A stretch of 64,000 nucleotides of DNA, taken from contig CAVAWT010000007.1 of NCBI GenBank assembly GCA_963592435.1, positions 4,820-68,819 on the forward strand, in the 5' to 3' direction. The notes below the pieces were generated by a model. The model was not told the origin of the DNA, did no database searches, and was given only the letters and a program-made list of their open reading frames with translations. The position numbers were made by a program, and so were the translations under genes. Origin of the DNA: Phoenicibacter sp963592435. Its GTDB lineage: Bacteria > Actinomycetota > Coriobacteriia > Coriobacteriales > Eggerthellaceae. Position 1 is the stretch's first letter; the number at the start of each line of letters is the position of its first letter. This document shows, one piece after another, positions 60,555 through 64,000 of the stretch.

Positions 60555-61964
60555 TTGTCTGCCGTTGCAGACACAAATTTTGGGGGAGCATCCTTTAGCG
60601 ATTTGAGCAAAAGGGAGCTCCCTTCCAACAATGAAGCAGAAATGTCGGTCATCGCTGCTTGCATGATAAAAGGCGATGTTGCTGACGAGATCTGCGTTAT
60701 GCTCACTCCGAGCAATTTCAAAAACATTCTCCACAGAAACATATTTGAAGCGATTTTTGAAATCGTCAAAGCAGGCGAGACTCCAGAATCGATCGCAGTC
60801 ATCGACAAAATGAAGTCTCAAGGCAAATGTGATGAGGTGGTCGAGAACTACATCGGCACTCTCATGGAAAACACTTTTGCGCTTTCAAACTGGAAAAAGC
60901 ATGCAGAAATCGTAAAGCGAGTTTCAATTCAGCGTGAACTGATTGGCGCCGCAACAGAAATCAACGCTCTTGCCTATGACGCTCCTGATTCGATTTCAGA
61001 AGTTGTTGGGCAAGCTGAAAGGATTCTCTTTAACGTGACAGAAAAGCGCGTTTCAAATTCATTTTTGAAAATTGATGAGCTTTGCAATCAGGCGTATGAC
61101 GACCTTGTGGCATTGCAGAACAGAAAAGAAGAGATTCTTGGCGTTCCAACTGGATTTAAAGACCTTGATACTCTTTTTTGTGGACTTCGTGCTGGAGATC
61201 TTGTTGTCCTTGCAGCACGTCCAGGAGTTGGTAAAACATCTTTTGCACTCAACATGGCTGTCAATTCTGCAAAGAAGGGCACATCAATTGCGTTCTTCTC
61301 GTTGGAGATGAGCAAATCACAGTTAGTAAACAGGATTCTTTGTTCTGAAGCGCAAGTTGAACTTTCAAAAATAAGAAGTGGGCACCTCTCAGAATCAGAT
61401 TGGTCTCAGTTGAATACGACGATGCAGCAGCTCTCGACACTTGACATTTCAATCGACGACACACCTGGACTTTCAATTTTGGAAGCACGTGCAAAAGCAA
61501 GAAGGCAGCTTCGTGGAATTGTTGGAACTGACCAGAAAGGCATGATCATTGTTGACTACCTTCAGTTGATGACCCCGCCAGTCGCAAGGCGCGACGGCAA
61601 TCGCGCTGTTGAAGTTGGGGAAATTTCTCGAGGTTTAAAAATTCTTGCAAAGGAACTTGGCGTTCCAGTCATTGCGCTTTCGCAGTTGAATCGCTCCGTT
61701 GAGATGCGTGGTGCGAAATATAAGCGCCCTATGCTCTCTGACTTGAGAGAGTCTGGATCAATCGAGCAAGACGCAGACATTGTCATGTTCATCGACAGAT
61801 CGATGGACGAGGAAGAGGCGATGATTGACGGGAGACCAGAGCTCGGAACTGCTGAGATTCAAGTTGCAAAGCACAGAAATGGTCCGACAAAAGATGTCAC
61901 GCTAGCATTCCGTGGAGAGTACACTTGCTTCTCTGACTTCGTTGACGCGAGCAGAGTTGGATAA
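60555..61964 (+). CDS. dnaB: Replicative DNA helicase DnaB
   Basis: 469 residues, TTG start three bases after rplI. N-domain LPSNNEAEMSVIAACM; RecA fold with ARPGVGKTSFALN (Walker A), IVDYLQLM (Walker B) and QLNRSVEMR. No intein is present. Unwinds DNA at the replication fork; the order rplI-dnaB is conserved in many bacteria. Confidence 0.95.
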   Translation: MSAVADTNFGGASFSDLSKRELPSNNEAEMSVIAACMIKGDVADEICVMLTPSNFKNILHRNIFEAIFEIVKAGETPESIAVIDKMKSQGKCDEVVENYIGTLMENTFALSNWKKHAEIVKRVSIQRELIGAATEINALAYDAPDSISEVVGQAERILFNVTEKRVSNSFLKIDELCNQAYDDLVALQNRKEEILGVPTGFKDLDTLFCGLRAGDLVVLAARPGVGKTSFALNMAVNSAKKGTSIAFFSLEMSKSQLVNRILCSEAQVELSKIRSGHLSESDWSQLNTTMQQLSTLDISIDDTPGLSILEARAKARRQLRGIVGTDQKGMIIVDYLQLMTPPVARRDGNRAVEVGEISRGLKILAKELGVPVIALSQLNRSVEMRGAKYKRPMLSDLRESGSIEQDADIVMFIDRSMDEEEAMIDGRPELGTAEIQVAKHRNGPTKDVTLAFRGEYTCFSDFVDASRVG

Positions 61965-62168
61965 ATAAAAAAAGCACTCGCCTTGAGGTAAGGATGAACT
62001 CATCTTATAAATAAGATGGTGTCCGCAAAATGCTTCACAGCTTTTCGAGCAGTGATGATGAAAATCACCAGTGACGAATTCCTAATCCACAAATAATCTA
62101 GGACTCCTTGTTTGTTGTTGTTGGTCCATCGCAATAATGAACCCTCAAAACAAGTGCTGAGTTACATT
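61965..62168. other. Intergenic stretch between dnaB and hypE
   Basis: About 200 bases between convergent genes. CATCTTA/TAAGATG (62001-62018) is a perfect 7-bp hairpin with loop TAAA but no T-run. No gene seen. Confidence 0.35.
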
Positions 62169-63230
62169 CTAACAAATTCTTGGCAATAAGTCACCAACTA
62201 ACATGTCAAGAATCCTTCTTGAGCCAAGGGGGGTTTTGACAGAAACCCGCGGGTCCCTCGCTTTGTCTTTTGTGGCGACTGTTTTTCCAATGATGGCAGC
62301 TTCTTTGCCATAGATGTTGTTTTTGCAAGCTTTCAGTGCGTTTTCTGCCTCGTCTTCAGGAACGATGATGACAAACTTTCCCTCGTTGGCAACTTGAAAA
62401 ACGTCGAACCCAAGCATGTCACATGCTCCCTTAACCTCTGGTTTGACAGGCACCTTTTCTTCTTCGATCTCGATTGAGACCCCCGAACTTTCTGCAAATT
62501 CGTTTAAAGTGGAAGCAAGCCCACCTCGCGTGGGGTCTCTGAAACAAACTGTGTTTGGAGCTGCTTTTAAAACGTCAGCGACGAGGTGGTTTAGAGGAGC
62601 TGCATCACTTTTTATTTCAGTTGAAAACTTAAGATTTTGGCGTTCAGACAAAATTGATATTCCGTGATCGCCAAGGCTTCCAGTCAAAATCACCACTTGA
62701 CCCTCTTTTATGTTTCTGGCGCTGAGAGAAGTGTTTTTTGGGATAAGACCAACTCCAGAAGTGTTAATGAAAATTCCGTCACACTTGCCTTTGTTGACAA
62801 CCTTTGTGTCCCCTGTAACAATTTCAACTTCTGCTTCTTCGGCAGTTTCTTTGATCGATCGAACAATTTTTTTTAAGTCAGAAATCGGAAATCCTTCTTC
62901 TAAAATGACAGAAACGGAAAGCGCTACTGGAATTGCACCTGCAGTTGAAACGTCGTTGACTGTGCCACATACTGCCAGCTTGCCAATGTCTCCGCCTTTG
63001 AAGAAGTGAGGTGTCACAACAAAAGAATCAGTTGAATAGGAGACCTTGAAGCCTTCCTCCAATCCCTTTTCTTGAGCAATTTTTTCAACGTCGAGGGTTG
63101 CGGCGTCGTCTCCAGCTTTTAAAATTTCTTTTCCATAGGACTCATAGAAAATCTCTTCTATGAGGCGTTTCATCATCTGCCCACCAGAGCCGTGAGCCAT
63201 CATAATTGAATCGTTGTCGTTAAGAGTCAC
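62169..63230 (-). CDS. hypE: Hydrogenase maturation protein HypE
   Basis: 353 residues. MAHGSGGQMMKRLI at the start, GDTKVVNKGKCDG, RDPTRGGLASTLNEFA and a C-terminal LPRIC, whose last Cys is carbamoylated by HypF and then dehydrated to thiocyanate, the source of CN ligands of NiFe hydrogenase. Other hyp genes are not in the window. It overlaps nikR by 11 bases. Confidence 0.95.
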   Translation of the reverse strand: MTLNDNDSIMMAHGSGGQMMKRLIEEIFYESYGKEILKAGDDAATLDVEKIAQEKGLEEGFKVSYSTDSFVVTPHFFKGGDIGKLAVCGTVNDVSTAGAIPVALSVSVILEEGFPISDLKKIVRSIKETAEEAEVEIVTGDTKVVNKGKCDGIFINTSGVGLIPKNTSLSARNIKEGQVVILTGSLGDHGISILSERQNLKFSTEIKSDAAPLNHLVADVLKAAPNTVCFRDPTRGGLASTLNEFAESSGVSIEIEEEKVPVKPEVKGACDMLGFDVFQVANEGKFVIIVPEDEAENALKACKNNIYGKEAAIIGKTVATKDKARDPRVSVKTPLGSRRILDMLVGDLLPRIC

Positions 63231-63663
63231 GCTCGTCTCCGTCGTTTTTTATGGCGCTCAAAACAAGCTTTCCGCTCTCGACGCCTTTCGTGCCCAAAAT
63301 TCTGTCTGCAATCAATCGCACGACCTCGTTAACACCTTTCAATATGATGACTTCCAAGCAAGTGTGAGCATCAACATGAACATGCGTCGTTGACACGATG
63401 TTCTCGCAAAAGTCGTGCTGGATGTCGTGAAGGCGCTCACTAAGATCGTTTGCGTGGTGTGAATAGACAATCGTCAAAGTCCCCATGACGTTTGCATCTG
63501 GAACTTCAATCTCTTGCTCCTGAATTGCTTCTCTCACAAGATCTCGAATGACCTCGCTTCTGTTCGCGCTGAGCCCTCGCCTTGACACAAGCCAGTCAAG
63601 CTTCAAGCAAAGCTTTGATGGCATCGCAACGGAAAATCTTGTCAAATCGTCATTCATTTTCAT
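63220..63663 (-). CDS. nikR: Nickel-responsive regulator NikR
   Basis: 147 residues; a second ATG two codons in is possible. Ribbon-helix-helix start (LTRFSVAMPSKLCLKLDWL, NRSEVIRDLVREA), then the nickel domain with VYSHH, DIQHD, THVHVDAHTC and LEVIILKG, which holds the expected His and Cys ligands. Coupled to hypE, so nickel level and hydrogenase maturation are probably linked. Confidence 0.93.
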   Translation of the reverse strand: MKMNDDLTRFSVAMPSKLCLKLDWLVSRRGLSANRSEVIRDLVREAIQEQEIEVPDANVMGTLTIVYSHHANDLSERLHDIQHDFCENIVSTTHVHVDAHTCLEVIILKGVNEVVRLIADRILGTKGVESGKLVLSAIKNDGDERDS

Positions 63664-64000
63664 CTTTAATTATACATTTCTTGCAACTTTCATGGGGCCA
63701 GACCCTCGTTGCGCTGTCGCGCAACAGGTTTTAGGTTTTAGGTATTAGGGATTAGTAAAATCCCAGCGTGGATGCTAAAAATACACGAGGTCAGAACCTT
63801 TGGAGTTACAGAAACACAAAACGCCACGCGAACACGAGGAAATCAACCCATTCGCAATTTTTATTTCATTTCGTCGGAACGCACTCGCTTCGCTCGCTTA
63901 AACGCCTCCTCAAACCCATTCAATAAAAATTACTCTTTGATTTCCAAGAGTTCGCTTAGGCATTTTGTGTTTCAGACCAATGGTGTCAGACATCATTTGC
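63664..64000. other. Gene-free right edge
   Basis: No convincing coding sequence in about 340 bases. TTTTAGG recurs with TTTTAGGTATTAGGGATTAG near 63729-63753, a short degenerate direct repeat. A further gene may begin beyond the edge. Confidence 0.35.

Noticed and set aside
1..64000. CRISPR arrays or insertion sequences
   Set aside because: No regularly spaced repeats and no transposase-like genes were seen.

Overview
The window reads as a chromosome segment of an AT-rich Gram-positive bacterium, probably Actinomycetota of class Coriobacteriia. The hints are the dcw cell-wall cluster, the rpsF-ssb-rpsR-rplI-dnaB block, a LytTR regulator followed by a PF06541-type membrane protein, several TasA-like and InlB-repeat surface proteins, frequent TTG/GTG starts, and hypE/nikR. 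The class assignment is inference; no rRNA or other decisive marker is present.

Region 1 (1-29311) is accessory and the most unusual part. After the 3' end of a repeat-containing surface protein come a Tat-signal protein, an orphan protein, and two proteins of about 250 residues. Both of these end in a tail made almost only of Ser and Cys (seven Cys each), closed by a shared [YF]MNL-type end. They are followed by nine radical SAM proteins with intact CxxxCxxC sites, and two related proteins in which the radical SAM part is degenerate or halved. Eight copies of an unrecognised 'DYA' domain occur (four fused or long, four short). The region also holds two near-twin NodU/CmcH-type carbamoyltransferases, a second Tat-like protein with phage-fibre-like motifs, and a BspA-type leucine-rich-repeat protein without a signal peptide. 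I do not recognise this as any described system. My working reading (inference) is a protein or peptide maturation locus: the Ser/Cys tails are the substrate, the radical SAM enzymes and carbamoyltransferases modify it, and the DYA proteins are partners or possible kinase-like enzymes.

Region 2 (29312-47320) is housekeeping. It starts with a dcw cluster, mraZ-rsmH-ftsL-ftsI-mraY-murD-ftsW-murG-murC-murB-ftsQ, preceded by four AAAGTG-type boxes at 10-bp spacing that look like an MraZ operator. murE, murF, ftsA and ftsZ are not here. On the other strand are a glutamate-cysteine-ligase-like gene and a CCA-adding enzyme; then tatA, greA and lysS.

Region 3 (47321-51902) carries four consecutive exported proteins with TasA/camelysin-type signal regions, the last ending in InlB repeats and a sortase-like tail, plus a prepilin peptidase. 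No SipW-type signal peptidase is in the window.

Region 4 (51903-64000) has purA, a coiled-coil membrane protein, a class I aminotransferase, tRNA-Leu(CAA), the LytTR/PF06541 pair, tRNA-Ser(CGA), a small unknown protein, the rpsF operon with a leader hairpin resembling the S6:S18 autoregulatory motif, dnaB, and a divergent hypE-nikR pair. The last 340 bases show no convincing gene.
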